A stretch of DNA of 64,000 nucleotides. It comes from Novosphingobium beihaiense (GTDB taxonomy: Bacteria; Pseudomonadota; Alphaproteobacteria; Sphingomonadales; Sphingomonadaceae). The translations under genes and the position numbers were made by a program. Location of the stretch: contig NZ_JALHLG010000003.1 in NCBI RefSeq assembly GCF_022832375.1, forward strand, positions 465,932 to 529,931, written 5' to 3'. Positions 8,661 to 17,384 of the stretch are shown piece by piece. The notes below the pieces were generated by a model. The model did no database searches. It saw only the letters and a program-made list of their open reading frames with translations, and was not told the DNA's origin. Each line of letters starts with the position of its first letter. Position 1 is the first letter of the stretch.

Positions 8661-10889
8661 TCAGTCCTTCCAGGTCCGCGCTGGAATGCGCACCGTCACG
8701 GTCTTGCCGAGATCCTCGGCATTCTGGCCCAGAGCAAAACCATAAGTTCCCCCGGCCACGGTCCAGCCACTGCCATTCCAGTCGGCCAGGATGCGCGGAT
8801 CGATGGTTACGGAAACGGTCTTGCTCTCGCCCGGCGCCAGTTCGACGCGCTCGAAGCCCGCAAGGCGCTGCTTCGCCTCGCCGTTGCGGCTGACCAGATA
8901 GAGCTGGCCGACCGTCGCGCCCTTGCGCTGGCCCTCGTTCTTCACGGTGAAGCTGGCGCTGTAGCCCCTCATCTTCAGCCCGGACGAGGAGAAGCTGGTG
9001 TAGGACAGGCCATAGCCGAACGGGAACAGCGGCTTTTCGCCCTTGCGGGCGAACCAGCGATAGCCGACGTCCGATCCCTCGATGTTGTAGTCGGTGGTGA
9101 TCGGCGGCGCATCGCCGATCGGCTTGCCGACAAAGCCGGGCTCCACCGTATCGAAACCGTCGATCTTCGGACGCGGTAGCTGCTCCACGCTCTTGGGGAA
9201 GGTGACAGGCAGGCGGCCCGAAGGATTGGTGTCCCCAAACAGCACCGACGCAATCGCCTCGGCCCCGCGCACGCCTGGATACCAGGCTTCCAGCACGGCG
9301 GCCGTCTGGTCAAGCCAGGGCATGTCCACGGGATTGCCGGTTTCCAGCACGACCACGGTTTTCGGATTGGCCTTGGCCACGGCAGCAATCAGGGCGTCCT
9401 GCCCGTTCGGCAGCGACAAGCCGGGCCGGTCGAACCCTTCGGTGGACCAGCTCGTGGCGAATACGATCACCATGTCGGCCCGCTTGGCCTGCGCCACCGC
9501 CTCACTGATGTAGGCGCCGTTGCGATAGGTCACGCTGGCCTGCGGCGCGGCCTTGCGGATCGCATCGAGCGGCGGGTTGCCCTGATACTGCTGCATCAGG
9601 AAATTGGCGAAAGGATCGTCGTTGCGCACCATCGGCACTTCCGCGACCGGGCCGCCCTGGGCATGGACCTGGCTCGATCCGCCGCCCGAAAGCACGCCAA
9701 TATTGGCGTTACCGCCCACCACGAGAATGCGCTGGGCCGTGCGTGCCAGCGGCAGCACATTGCCTTCGTTGCGCAACAGCACGATGCCCTGCTTCGCCAC
9801 GTCCTCCGCCACACCGGCATGGGCGGAAAAGTCGATCTTGCCGCCGGGCTCCGCCGGATGGGTATCGACACCGTTCGCGAACATCGCCGTGAGCACACGC
9901 TTGTTGATGTCGTCCACACGCGCGGCATAGGCCGGGTCCTTTGCGGCGGCTTCCGCCAGCGGCTTGCCGAAGAACTGCGCGGGATCGAGCTGCGAGCCGG
10001 ACTGCTGGTCCAGCCCGTTGAGCGCCGCATCGAGCGCGGGCACCGCGCCCCAGTCCGACATCACGAAGCCCTTGTAACCCCAATCGTGCTTGAGCACCTT
10101 GTTGAGCAGATAATCGCTCGAACAGGCATGGTGGCCCAGCACCTTGTTGTAAGCGCACATGACCGATCCGGGCTGGCCGATCTCTATGCCGATCTGGAAC
10201 GCCAGCAGGTCGCTCTCCCGCGCCGCCGCATCAGAAATCTGCACATCGACATACTGGCGCGCGGTTTCCTGCCCGTTGAGCGCGAGATGCTTGATGGTCG
10301 AGATGATGTGGTTCGACTGGATACCCCGGATCGCATTGCCCACCAGCACGCCGGTCAGCAGCGGATCTTCGGAGAGGTATTCGAACGTGCGCCCGTTGCG
10401 CGGATCGCGCGTCAGGTTGGCACCGCCTGCCAACAGGACGTTGAATCCCTTCGCCCGCGCTTCGGAACCGATCATCGCCCCGCCCTCGCGCAGCAGTTCG
10501 GGGTTCCAGCTCGCGGCCATGGCCAACCCCGAAGGCAGAGCCGTGGCGCCATCCTTGCGCTTGCCGTCGACCCAGGCCACGCCGAGGCTGGCATCGGTTT
10601 CCCGCAAGGCCGGGATGTTCAGACGGGGAATGCCGCTGACATAACCCGCAGCGGGGATGGCATCATCCGGAACCGGGATCGGATCGGCACCGAACGGCGT
10701 GGGCATGATGCCAATGGTCAGCGTCGTCTTCTCATCAGGCTGCATCTGCTTCACGACGGCTTCGGCACGCTTTTCCGCAGCATCCAGATTCTTTTCCAGC
10801 GCCGGATCAGCCTTGGCCCAAACCGGCGAGGCAACCAGCGCGGTCAGAGCCGTGGCCGCCCACAGTGCGCCGTTCTTGCGAATGTGCAT
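8661..10889 (-). CDS. Secreted GH3 beta-glucosidase-like enzyme A
   Basis: A 742-residue glycoside hydrolase. A Sec signal peptide (residues 1-25, ending SPVWA) is followed by the GH3 TIM barrel, the alpha/beta sandwich domain and a C-terminal fibronectin-III-like domain. The catalytic nucleophile is the aspartate of GFVMSDWGAV (about residue 279). The substrate-binding run STIKHLALNGQE is intact. GH3 enzymes of this arrangement usually release beta-glucose or beta-xylose from oligosaccharides and plant glycosides. It is the lower-strand neighbour of a PQQ dehydrogenase, 39 bp downstream of it, so both probably share a transcript from the divergent region near 13100. A close paralogue of the same size lies at 50177. 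The exact sugar specificity cannot be deduced. Confidence 0.88.
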   Translation of the reverse strand: MHIRKNGALWAATALTALVASPVWAKADPALEKNLDAAEKRAEAVVKQMQPDEKTTLTIGIMPTPFGADPIPVPDDAIPAAGYVSGIPRLNIPALRETDASLGVAWVDGKRKDGATALPSGLAMAASWNPELLREGGAMIGSEARAKGFNVLLAGGANLTRDPRNGRTFEYLSEDPLLTGVLVGNAIRGIQSNHIISTIKHLALNGQETARQYVDVQISDAAARESDLLAFQIGIEIGQPGSVMCAYNKVLGHHACSSDYLLNKVLKHDWGYKGFVMSDWGAVPALDAALNGLDQQSGSQLDPAQFFGKPLAEAAAKDPAYAARVDDINKRVLTAMFANGVDTHPAEPGGKIDFSAHAGVAEDVAKQGIVLLRNEGNVLPLARTAQRILVVGGNANIGVLSGGGSSQVHAQGGPVAEVPMVRNDDPFANFLMQQYQGNPPLDAIRKAAPQASVTYRNGAYISEAVAQAKRADMVIVFATSWSTEGFDRPGLSLPNGQDALIAAVAKANPKTVVVLETGNPVDMPWLDQTAAVLEAWYPGVRGAEAIASVLFGDTNPSGRLPVTFPKSVEQLPRPKIDGFDTVEPGFVGKPIGDAPPITTDYNIEGSDVGYRWFARKGEKPLFPFGYGLSYTSFSSSGLKMRGYSASFTVKNEGQRKGATVGQLYLVSRNGEAKQRLAGFERVELAPGESKTVSVTIDPRILADWNGSGWTVAGGTYGFALGQNAEDLGKTVTVRIPARTWKD

Positions 10890-10928
10890 GATACTTCCCC
10901 TTCACAGCGCCTTGTGCGCCAATACAGC

Positions 10929-13049
10929 TTAATCTCTCTGCCCGGACTTCCAGTCCTGATTGGCCCGGAAGAGCACATAGGCCCGGATAGCCTCTGCATC
11001 CTCCGGCGTCATGTCCCTGGCGAAGCTGGCCATGCCGTTATCCTCCAGCAAGCCGCCGATCACCACATCGCGCCAGGTCTTGGCATCCCCCGCCACCTTG
11101 CTCCGGCGCAGTTCCGGCAGGACCCCGCCCGAACGAACGCCATCGCCGTGGCAGCCGCCGCAAGTGCGCGAATAGAGATTCATGCCAAGCTCGGCCTGCG
11201 CGGGCGTGCCGAAAGCGGGCGGCGGCGGCGTGGTCCACTTCGCCAGCGCCTTCTGTTCGGGCAGCGTGGCCGTGCCGTCGAGCGAGAACGTCAGCACACG
11301 GCTGCGGTTGGGCCGGTCATTGCTCTTCTTCGCCAGTTCGCCCAGCAGCAGCGGATAGACCCCGCCCCAGCCCGCCACGACCGAGACATACTGCTTGCCG
11401 CCGGTGGCATAGGTGATCGGTGGGGCGACGATGCCGCTCTGCGCCGGATAGGACCACAGCATCTTGCCGGTGCGCGCGTCATAGGCCTTGAGGTCGCCCG
11501 CGGCCGTGCCCTGAAACAGCAGGCCGCCCGCCGTCGTCAGGATGCCGCCGTTCCACGGCGCGCCGAGATCGATGGTCCAGGCCGCCTTGCGCTTCACCGG
11601 GTCCCACGCGACGATGCGCCCCTGCAACTGCGCCTTGACGGCCTTCACGATCTGCTTGTCCGCCGGCATCGAGGCCTTGGCGAGGTCCAGCCCGAGATTG
11701 TTCGCCTCGCGCTTCCACTTGAAGTTCTCGTCGCGGATATAGGGCGTCGGGATCTCGTGAACCGGGATATAGACCAGCCCGGTCTGCGGATTGTAGGCCA
11801 TCGGCTGCCAGTTATGCGCCCCCAGGAAGCCGGGCAGCGACACCCACGGCTTGCCCGTCTTGTTGTAATAGGCATCGGGGTTCATCTTCGGGCGGCCGGT
11901 CTTCATGTCGACGCCCGTGGTCCACGTCTGCTGCGTATAGGGCGTGGCGGAGATCAGCTTTCCGTTGGTGCGGTCCAGCACGTAGAAAAAGCCGTTCTTG
12001 GGCGCCTGCATCAGCACCTTGCGCTTTTTCCCGTCAATCGTGAGGTCGGTAAGGATCATCTGCTGGGTGGCGGTGTAGTCCCACTCATCCCCCGGCGTTT
12101 CCTGATAGTGCCACACGTATTCACCGGTTTCCGGCCGCACCGCCACGATCGAAGCCAGGAACAGGTTGTCCCCGCCGCCCGGAGAACGGATCGACTGGTT
12201 CCACGGCGAGCCATTGCCGACACCGATATAGAGCAAGTCCAGATCCGGATCGTAGGCCATCGAATCCCACACCGTGCCGCCGCCGCCGACATTGTCGGGC
12301 TTGCCCTTCCAGGTGGGCCCGGCCAGCTTTTCGAGGATATCGTCGGACGCGGCGCCGTCCTTCTGCCCCTGCTTGCCGGGCACCGTGTAGAAGCGCCAGG
12401 CCTGTTGGCCGGTCTTCATGTCGTAAGCCGTGACATAGCCGCGCACGCCATATTCGGCGCCGCCGTTGCCGATGAGCACTTTGCCTTTCACCAGACGCGG
12501 AGCACCGGTGATCGTGTAGGGCTGGCTCTGATCGACCGTCACGACGGACCACAGCACTTTGCCGGTATTCTCATCCAGCGCGATCAGTCGGCCATCAAAC
12601 GTGCCGAGGAAAACCCGCCCGTCCTCCACCGCGACGCCGCGATTCACCACGTCGCAGCAGCCCTTTACCCCGGCCTTGCCGGGGACTTCGGGATCATAGC
12701 TCCACAGCAGCTTGCCCGTGGCGGCATCGAAAGCCTGCACTTTCGACCAGGCGGACGTGGTGAAGAGCTTCCCGTCCTTCATGATCGGGGTCGATTCCTG
12801 CCCCCGGTTGGTATCGAGGTCATGGAACCAGGCGAGCTTGAGACCGGCGACGGTATCCGCGTTGATCTGCGTAAGCGGGCTGAACCGGGTTTCCGAGAGG
12901 TTATAGCCGTGACGCGCCCACTCTCCGTCCTTGGCAGCGGCAAGCGGCTTATCCTCGGGCGCTTTCTGGCAACCGGCCAGCGGAACCAGCAAGGCTGCCG
13001 CCAGCGTCAGCTTCGTCCAGCCGTGAATCGACCTGGATACCTTCACCAT
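10929..13049 (-). CDS. PQQ-dependent alcohol dehydrogenase with C-terminal cytochrome c (quinohaemoprotein type)
   Basis: A 706-residue periplasmic enzyme. The N-terminus ends in the lipobox PLAGC, so it is probably an anchored lipoprotein, unusual for this family. An eight-bladed PQQ propeller follows with repeated W-motifs, the adjacent-cysteine disulfide GCCDVVNRG, and GDEWDY with the catalytic aspartate. The C-terminal cytochrome c domain has the haem motif CGGCH and a distal methionine (GMASF or DMT). The ATG at 13049 follows GGAGTG; the longer frame has no such site. These enzymes oxidise primary or aromatic alcohols to aldehydes and pass electrons through their own haem. Two aldehyde dehydrogenases are divergently transcribed, so an alcohol-aldehyde-acid sequence is likely. 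2-Phenylethanols such as hydroxytyrosol or tyrosol would feed the adjacent homoprotocatechuate pathway (inference). Confidence 0.85.
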   Translation of the reverse strand: MVKVSRSIHGWTKLTLAAALLVPLAGCQKAPEDKPLAAAKDGEWARHGYNLSETRFSPLTQINADTVAGLKLAWFHDLDTNRGQESTPIMKDGKLFTTSAWSKVQAFDAATGKLLWSYDPEVPGKAGVKGCCDVVNRGVAVEDGRVFLGTFDGRLIALDENTGKVLWSVVTVDQSQPYTITGAPRLVKGKVLIGNGGAEYGVRGYVTAYDMKTGQQAWRFYTVPGKQGQKDGAASDDILEKLAGPTWKGKPDNVGGGGTVWDSMAYDPDLDLLYIGVGNGSPWNQSIRSPGGGDNLFLASIVAVRPETGEYVWHYQETPGDEWDYTATQQMILTDLTIDGKKRKVLMQAPKNGFFYVLDRTNGKLISATPYTQQTWTTGVDMKTGRPKMNPDAYYNKTGKPWVSLPGFLGAHNWQPMAYNPQTGLVYIPVHEIPTPYIRDENFKWKREANNLGLDLAKASMPADKQIVKAVKAQLQGRIVAWDPVKRKAAWTIDLGAPWNGGILTTAGGLLFQGTAAGDLKAYDARTGKMLWSYPAQSGIVAPPITYATGGKQYVSVVAGWGGVYPLLLGELAKKSNDRPNRSRVLTFSLDGTATLPEQKALAKWTTPPPPAFGTPAQAELGMNLYSRTCGGCHGDGVRSGGVLPELRRSKVAGDAKTWRDVVIGGLLEDNGMASFARDMTPEDAEAIRAYVLFRANQDWKSGQRD

Positions 13050-13114
13050 CACTCCACTCCCTCGCCCCGGTCTGCGCCGGACGGACTTATTCAAAAATCA
13101 GCGGCAGAACGCGC

Positions 13115-13143
13115 TTGATATGCTTATCATGATAAATTATCAC
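13115..13143 (+). promoter_or_regulatory. Promoter with perfect TTATCATGATAA palindrome
   Basis: A -35 box TTGATA (13115-13120), a 17-bp spacer and a -10 box TATCAC (13138-13143) precede the aldehyde dehydrogenase at 13177. The spacer contains the perfect 12-bp palindrome TTATCATGATAA (13124-13135), with a further TTATC half-site at 13137-13141. The layout copies the promoter at 3393. Because the PQQ dehydrogenase starts divergently at 13049, one bound regulator could control both directions. Confidence 0.6.
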
Positions 13144-13176
13144 TGCAACAGCAACTTTATGACAGGGATGAGGAAA

Positions 13177-14583
13177 ATGCAGCTTTCAGGCGCCGTCATC
13201 GACGGTGCGCCGCAAAGTGGCGGCGACCTGCTCGAAATCGTAAATCCCGCAGGCGGCGATGCCGCCGGTACGCTCTCAGCCGCCGGGGAAGCCGACGCAC
13301 TGGCCGCCGTCGCCGCCGCCAGGGCCGCTTTCCCGGCCTGGGCCGCACGCAGCCCGGAAGAGCGCGCCGTCCTTGTGAACCGCTGCGCCGACATTATCGA
13401 GGCCAATGCGGAAGAACTGGCCCGGCTGCTCACGCTGGAACAGGGCAAGCCGCTGAACGGCATGGGATCGCGCTTCGAACTGGGCGGCGCTGCCGCCTGG
13501 ACGCGCTACACTGCCTCGCTCAAGCTGCCGGTCGATACCATTCAGGACGATGCGCAGGCGCACATCACTGTCCACCGCAAGCCGCTGGGCGTGGTGCTCT
13601 CCATCACCCCGTGGAACTGGCCGGTCATGATCGGCATCTGGCACATCATGCCCGCGCTGCTGGCGGGCAATACGGTCGTCACCAAGCCCTCCCCTTACAC
13701 GCCGCTTTCCACCATGCGGCTTGTGCAGCTTCTGCAGGACGTGCTGCCGCCGGGCGTGCTCAATGCGGTAGCGGGCCACGACGCCATCGGCCCGGTGCTG
13801 ACCGCCCATCCGGACGTCGCCAAGATCTGCTTCACCGGCTCCACCCGCACCGGCAGCGCGGTGATGGCCAGCGCCGCCCCCACGCTCAAGCGGCTGACGC
13901 TGGAACTGGGCGGCAACGATGCGGGCATCGTCCTGCCCGATTGCGATCCTGCCGCGATCGCCGAAGGGCTGTTCTGGGGCGCGCTGATCAACAACGGCCA
14001 GACCTGCGCCGCGCTCAAGCGGCTCTATGTCCACGATTCGATCTATGACGGCGTCTGCAATGCACTCGTCGACTTCGCGGCGGGTGTAAAAGTCGGCAAC
14101 GGACTGGAAGAGGACAGCATTCTCGGCCCGATCCAGAACCGAATGCAGTTCGAAAAGGTATCGCGTCTCGTGGAAGAGGCGAAAGGCTCGGGCGCACGTC
14201 TGCTCTGCGGCGGAGAGGCAATCAGCAACAGCGGGTACTTCTACCCCGTCACCTTCATGGCCAATTGCGAAAAGGGCATGGCGCTGGTGGACGAGGAACA
14301 GTTCGGCCCTGCGCTGCCGATCATCCGCTACACCGATCTCGACGACGCGCTGGAACAGGCCAATGCGCTGGACGTGGGCCTGGGCGGGTCGATCTGGTCC
14401 GCCGACACGGCCCGCGCGCGCGATCTCGCCATGCAGCTCGAATGCGGCAGCGCCTGGGTCAACAAGCACGGCGCGATCCGGCCGGACGTTCCGTTCGGCG
14501 GGGTCAAGGCTTCGGGCTTCGGCGTCGAATTCGGACACTACGGGCTGGAAGAGTTTTCCTCCCTCCACGTCATTCACGACTGA
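13177..14583 (+). CDS. NAD(P)+-dependent aldehyde dehydrogenase, first copy
   Basis: A 468-residue member of the aldehyde dehydrogenase superfamily. The general base glutamate lies in LTLELGGNDAG and the catalytic cysteine in NNGQTCAALKR; the nucleotide-binding loop is FTGSTRTGS. The ATG at 13177 follows GATGAGGAAA; in-frame upstream starts would run into the promoter at 13115-13143. The gene is divergent from the PQQ alcohol dehydrogenase and precedes the second aldehyde dehydrogenase by 47 bp. It is therefore the best candidate to convert the aldehyde made by the PQQ enzyme to its acid, for example 3,4-dihydroxyphenylacetaldehyde to 3,4-dihydroxyphenylacetate. Sequence alone does not separate this from succinate semialdehyde dehydrogenase, which would also be useful at the end of the pathway. 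Confidence 0.85.
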   Translation: MQLSGAVIDGAPQSGGDLLEIVNPAGGDAAGTLSAAGEADALAAVAAARAAFPAWAARSPEERAVLVNRCADIIEANAEELARLLTLEQGKPLNGMGSRFELGGAAAWTRYTASLKLPVDTIQDDAQAHITVHRKPLGVVLSITPWNWPVMIGIWHIMPALLAGNTVVTKPSPYTPLSTMRLVQLLQDVLPPGVLNAVAGHDAIGPVLTAHPDVAKICFTGSTRTGSAVMASAAPTLKRLTLELGGNDAGIVLPDCDPAAIAEGLFWGALINNGQTCAALKRLYVHDSIYDGVCNALVDFAAGVKVGNGLEEDSILGPIQNRMQFEKVSRLVEEAKGSGARLLCGGEAISNSGYFYPVTFMANCEKGMALVDEEQFGPALPIIRYTDLDDALEQANALDVGLGGSIWSADTARARDLAMQLECGSAWVNKHGAIRPDVPFGGVKASGFGVEFGHYGLEEFSSLHVIHD

Positions 14584-14630
14584 ACACGGATCAACACTTG
14601 CAACCGGCCGCAACGGCTGAGGAGAAAACC

Positions 14631-16133
14631 ATGTCTGACAAGCGCGACCTCGCCCTTGCCGCAATCGCACCCTACAAGGACGCGCCGCTGGGCCACTTCA
14701 TCGGCGCCCAGTCCGCAGCCGCGCAAGGCACGCCATTCGATGTGCTCGAACCGGGCACCGGGCAGGTTCTGGGCCAGTGCAGCGATGCCAGCGAGGAGCA
14801 GCTCAACGCAGCCGTGGCCGCCGCCAAGGAGGCTTTTCCGGGCTGGGTGTCCACCGCCCCGGAACAGCGCCGCAAGATCCTCAACCGCGTGGCCGATCTG
14901 ATCGTCGAGAATGCGGACAGGATCGCGGCGGTCGAATGCCTCGATGCCGGCCAGTGCTGGCGCTTCATGTCGAAAGCCGCCATTCGCGGCGCGGAAAACT
15001 TCCGCTTCTTCGCGGACCGCGCCCCCGGCGCAGCGGATGGTCAGTCTCTGCCCGCCAAGGATCACGTGAACTACACCACCCGCCGCGCGATCGGCCCGGT
15101 GGGCGTGATCACGCCGTGGAACACGCCGTTCATGCTTTCGACGTGGAAGATCGCCCCCGCCCTCGCGGCGGGCTGTACCGTGGTGCACAAACCCGCCGAA
15201 TGGTCCCCCTATTCGGCGCGCCTGCTGGTCGAGATCGCGCATGAAGCGGGCCTTCCCGCAGGGGTGTTCAACTCGGTCAACGGCCTTGGCGAAACCACCG
15301 GCAAGCGCCTGACCGAACATCCGGACATCAAGGCCGTGGCCTTTGTCGGCGAAAGCTCCACCGGCTCGGCCATCATGCGTCAGGGCGCGGCGACGCTGAA
15401 GCGCGTGCACTTCGAACTGGGCGGCAAGAACCCGGTGGTGGTGTTCGATGATGCCGATATCGAATCCGCCATCGATGCCGCCGTCTTCATGATCTATTCG
15501 CTAAACGGCCAGCGCTGCACTTCGTCCTCGCGCCTGCTGGTGCAGAGCACGATCTACGACCAGTTCGTCGCCCGCGTGGCAGAGCGTGTGAACAACCTCA
15601 AAGTAGGCGATCCCTTCGATCCGGCCAGCGAAGTCGGCCCGCTGATCCATCCGCGCCACTTCGCCAAAGTCTCCAGCTATATGGACATCGCCCGCGAAGA
15701 CGGCGCGCGCATCGCTGCTGGCGGCGCGCCGGTGGAGGGCACCGAAGGCTTCTTCTTCAAGCCCACGCTGTTCGCCGATGCCAGCCAGTCCATGCGGATC
15801 GCGCAGGAGGAAATCTTCGGCCCGGTCCTCACCGCCATCCCCTTCGACGATGAAGCCGATGCCATCGCCAAGGCCAATGACGTGGAATACGGCCTTGCCG
15901 GTTATCTCTGGACCAGCGATCTCGGCCGCGCCCTGCGCGTCTCCGAAGCGATGGAAGCGGGCATGGTCTGGGTCAACAGCGAGAATGTGCGCCACCTGCC
16001 CACGCCGTTTGGCGGCGTGAAGGCCAGCGGCATCGGCCGCGACGGCGGCGACTGGAGCTTTGATTTCTACATGGAAACGAAGAACATCGCGCTGGCCCGC
16101 GGCACGCACAAGGTCCAGCGGCTGGGCGTCTGA
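14631..16133 (+). CDS. hpaE: Probable 5-carboxymethyl-2-hydroxymuconate semialdehyde dehydrogenase
   Basis: A 500-residue aldehyde dehydrogenase with base glutamate in HFELGGKNPVVV, catalytic cysteine in LNGQRCTSSSR, and coenzyme loop FVGESSTGS. Its length and C-terminal FDFYMETKNIA segment resemble HpaE/XylG-type enzymes that oxidise the ring-cleavage semialdehyde to the corresponding hydroxymuconate. The start is clear: GAGGAGAAAACC lies directly before the ATG. It lies 47 bp after the first aldehyde dehydrogenase, and the rest of the hpa-type operon begins 630 bp downstream beyond the divergent MarR gene. The role as HpaE rests on that context: every other step between ring cleavage and aldol cleavage is encoded nearby, and this is the only good candidate for the oxidation step. 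Confidence 0.75.
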   Translation: MSDKRDLALAAIAPYKDAPLGHFIGAQSAAAQGTPFDVLEPGTGQVLGQCSDASEEQLNAAVAAAKEAFPGWVSTAPEQRRKILNRVADLIVENADRIAAVECLDAGQCWRFMSKAAIRGAENFRFFADRAPGAADGQSLPAKDHVNYTTRRAIGPVGVITPWNTPFMLSTWKIAPALAAGCTVVHKPAEWSPYSARLLVEIAHEAGLPAGVFNSVNGLGETTGKRLTEHPDIKAVAFVGESSTGSAIMRQGAATLKRVHFELGGKNPVVVFDDADIESAIDAAVFMIYSLNGQRCTSSSRLLVQSTIYDQFVARVAERVNNLKVGDPFDPASEVGPLIHPRHFAKVSSYMDIAREDGARIAAGGAPVEGTEGFFFKPTLFADASQSMRIAQEEIFGPVLTAIPFDDEADAIAKANDVEYGLAGYLWTSDLGRALRVSEAMEAGMVWVNSENVRHLPTPFGGVKASGIGRDGGDWSFDFYMETKNIALARGTHKVQRLGV

Positions 16134-16226
16134 GCCGGGCCTGTGGCCATAGCCCCCCGCCTCGCCCCTGTCATGACACGCGGTCTGGGCCGCCTCCTTG
16201 GAGAGCGCGGCGCGGGCGGCCCTGGC

Positions 16227-16691
16227 TCATTCCTCCAGCCCCAGGCTTTCCAGCGCCTCCGCCAGCGCCAGCGCCTCAGCCTTGAACGCTTCCAGCCGTT
16301 CCGGCCCGAAAGCCTTCGCGTAAGCATCCAGCAGGACTTTGGTATGGCTGGCCGTGCCGACCACCAGATCGCGCCCTTCATCCGTGATCGAAATGATCGA
16401 CCTGCGCCCGTCTTCCGGGTCGGACTTCCGCTCGATCAGCTTGCGGTCGCCCAGTTCCTTGAGAATGCGGGTGACAGTTGGGGCGTAAAGCAGGGCCTGA
16501 TCGGCGATGCCCTTGGCATCCATGGTTTCCGCGTCCGCCAGCACGCGCAGGACGCGCCATTGCTGTTCGGTAACGTTCGATTCCCGCAGAAACGGGCGTA
16601 TCGGGGCCATGACCGCTTCGCGAGCGGCCAGCAGGCTTCCGGCAAGGGATTGGGGATAGGGCTGAAGTCCGGACGAGGGCTTGCGCGACAT
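16227..16691 (-). CDS. hpaR: MarR-family regulator, HpaR-like
   Basis: A 154-residue winged-helix repressor. The segment AREAVMAPIRPFL..VTEQQWRVLRVLAD is very close in pattern to HpaR, the repressor of homoprotocatechuate genes in enteric bacteria. The recognition helix region is YAPTVTRILKELGDRKLI, and the wing is DPEDGRRSIISIT. The ATG at 16691 follows GAGAGAG; a longer frame from 16718 is less likely. The gene is divergent from the hpaG1-like gene at 16764, with 72 bp between start codons, the usual position for an autoregulated repressor that answers to the pathway substrate. It could also read the TTATC-N2-GATAA elements elsewhere in the window, as its own intergenic region holds related GATA half-sites. 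Confidence 0.8.
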   Translation of the reverse strand: MSRKPSSGLQPYPQSLAGSLLAAREAVMAPIRPFLRESNVTEQQWRVLRVLADAETMDAKGIADQALLYAPTVTRILKELGDRKLIERKSDPEDGRRSIISITDEGRDLVVGTASHTKVLLDAYAKAFGPERLEAFKAEALALAEALESLGLEE

Positions 16692-16763
16692 TTCTCTCTC
16701 AATTTTACGAATACACATCCTGATACTTCATCTGATAAGAATTCCAAGCAAGCGAGCTGTTGA
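16692..16763. promoter_or_regulatory. Divergent control region of hpaR and the meta-cleavage operon
   Basis: This AT-rich 72-bp gap between divergent start codons holds two TGATA repeats 12 bp apart (16721 and 16733) and the core ATC-T-GAT. The second repeat, in CTGATAAG, matches one arm of the TTATC-N2-GATAA elements at 3402 and 13124, but a full inverted partner is missing. This is where an HpaR-like repressor would be expected to bind. The site boundaries are not resolved. Confidence 0.4.
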
Positions 16764-17384
16764 ATGACGATATCCGGTCACATCTATGGCGTCGTGCTCA
16801 ACGATAGCGTCGAGCTGAACGAACTGGCGCCGCAATTCGGTGAAAAGCCCTACGCCGCGCCGCCCGTCGCGCCGGTGGTGTACATGAAGCCGCGCACGGC
16901 CATCGCGCGCGGACCGGTGCGCGTGGCAAAGGACGAGGAACTGGTCGCCTCCCCCACGCTGGCGCTGCTCTTCGCGCGCGATGCCAGCCGGTGCAGCGCG
17001 GCCGAAGCGCTCGATTGCGTGGGCGGCATGGCGCTGGCCATCGACTTTGCGCTGCCGCAGCCCGACTATTACCGCCCCGCCGTGAGCCGCAAGAACCGCG
17101 ACGGTTTTCTGGCTCTGGGGGACTGGGCTGCCCCTGCCCCCGTCGAAAACCTGTCCACGCTGATCGACGGCAAGGCCGCGCACAGCTGGGGCATGGATCG
17201 GCTGAAGCGCGATCCGGCCACGCTGATCGCCGATCTGTCCGTCTTCATGACCCTGCGCGCGGGCGACGTGCTGCTGATCGGCCTGCCCGGCGATGCGCCG
17301 CATGTGCACGCGGGCCAGTCGCTGCGGGTGGAGAGCGCGGCCCTGCCCGCCGTCGAAGCCAGGCTTGAGGAGGTGCAATCGTGA
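16764..17384 (+). CDS. hpaG1: Fumarylacetoacetate-hydrolase-family protein, HpaG N-terminal-domain type
   Basis: A 206-residue FAH-fold protein. In enteric bacteria HpaG is one bifunctional chain with two FAH domains; here the halves are separate genes. This one matches the N-terminal half (isomerase side in the enteric enzyme). It has the N-terminal beta region GVVLNDSVEL and YMKPRTAIA, and the end GDVLLIGLPGDAPHV, equivalent to the GTP-type loop of the family. The acidic metal-binding E-x-E cluster of active FAH domains is not obvious: the equivalent segment reads SPTLALLF, so the metal may be absent. Its stop overlaps the GTG start of the second half. It probably forms a complex with that protein and decarboxylates or isomerises the oxidised ring-cleavage product. 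Confidence 0.75.
   Translation: MTISGHIYGVVLNDSVELNELAPQFGEKPYAAPPVAPVVYMKPRTAIARGPVRVAKDEELVASPTLALLFARDASRCSAAEALDCVGGMALAIDFALPQPDYYRPAVSRKNRDGFLALGDWAAPAPVENLSTLIDGKAAHSWGMDRLKRDPATLIADLSVFMTLRAGDVLLIGLPGDAPHVHAGQSLRVESAALPAVEARLEEVQS

Noticed and set aside
9663..13118. Very long open frame on the plus strand opposite GH3 copy A and the PQQ dehydrogenase
   Set aside because: It is arginine/histidine-rich, has no family features, and mirrors two clear genes on the other strand; long antisense frames are expected in this GC-rich codon usage.
16187..16222. Hairpin GGGCCGCC/GGCGGCCC after hpaE
   Set aside because: The stem is perfect but the loop is 20 nt and there is no T-run; it could help terminate transcription between the convergent genes but is not called.
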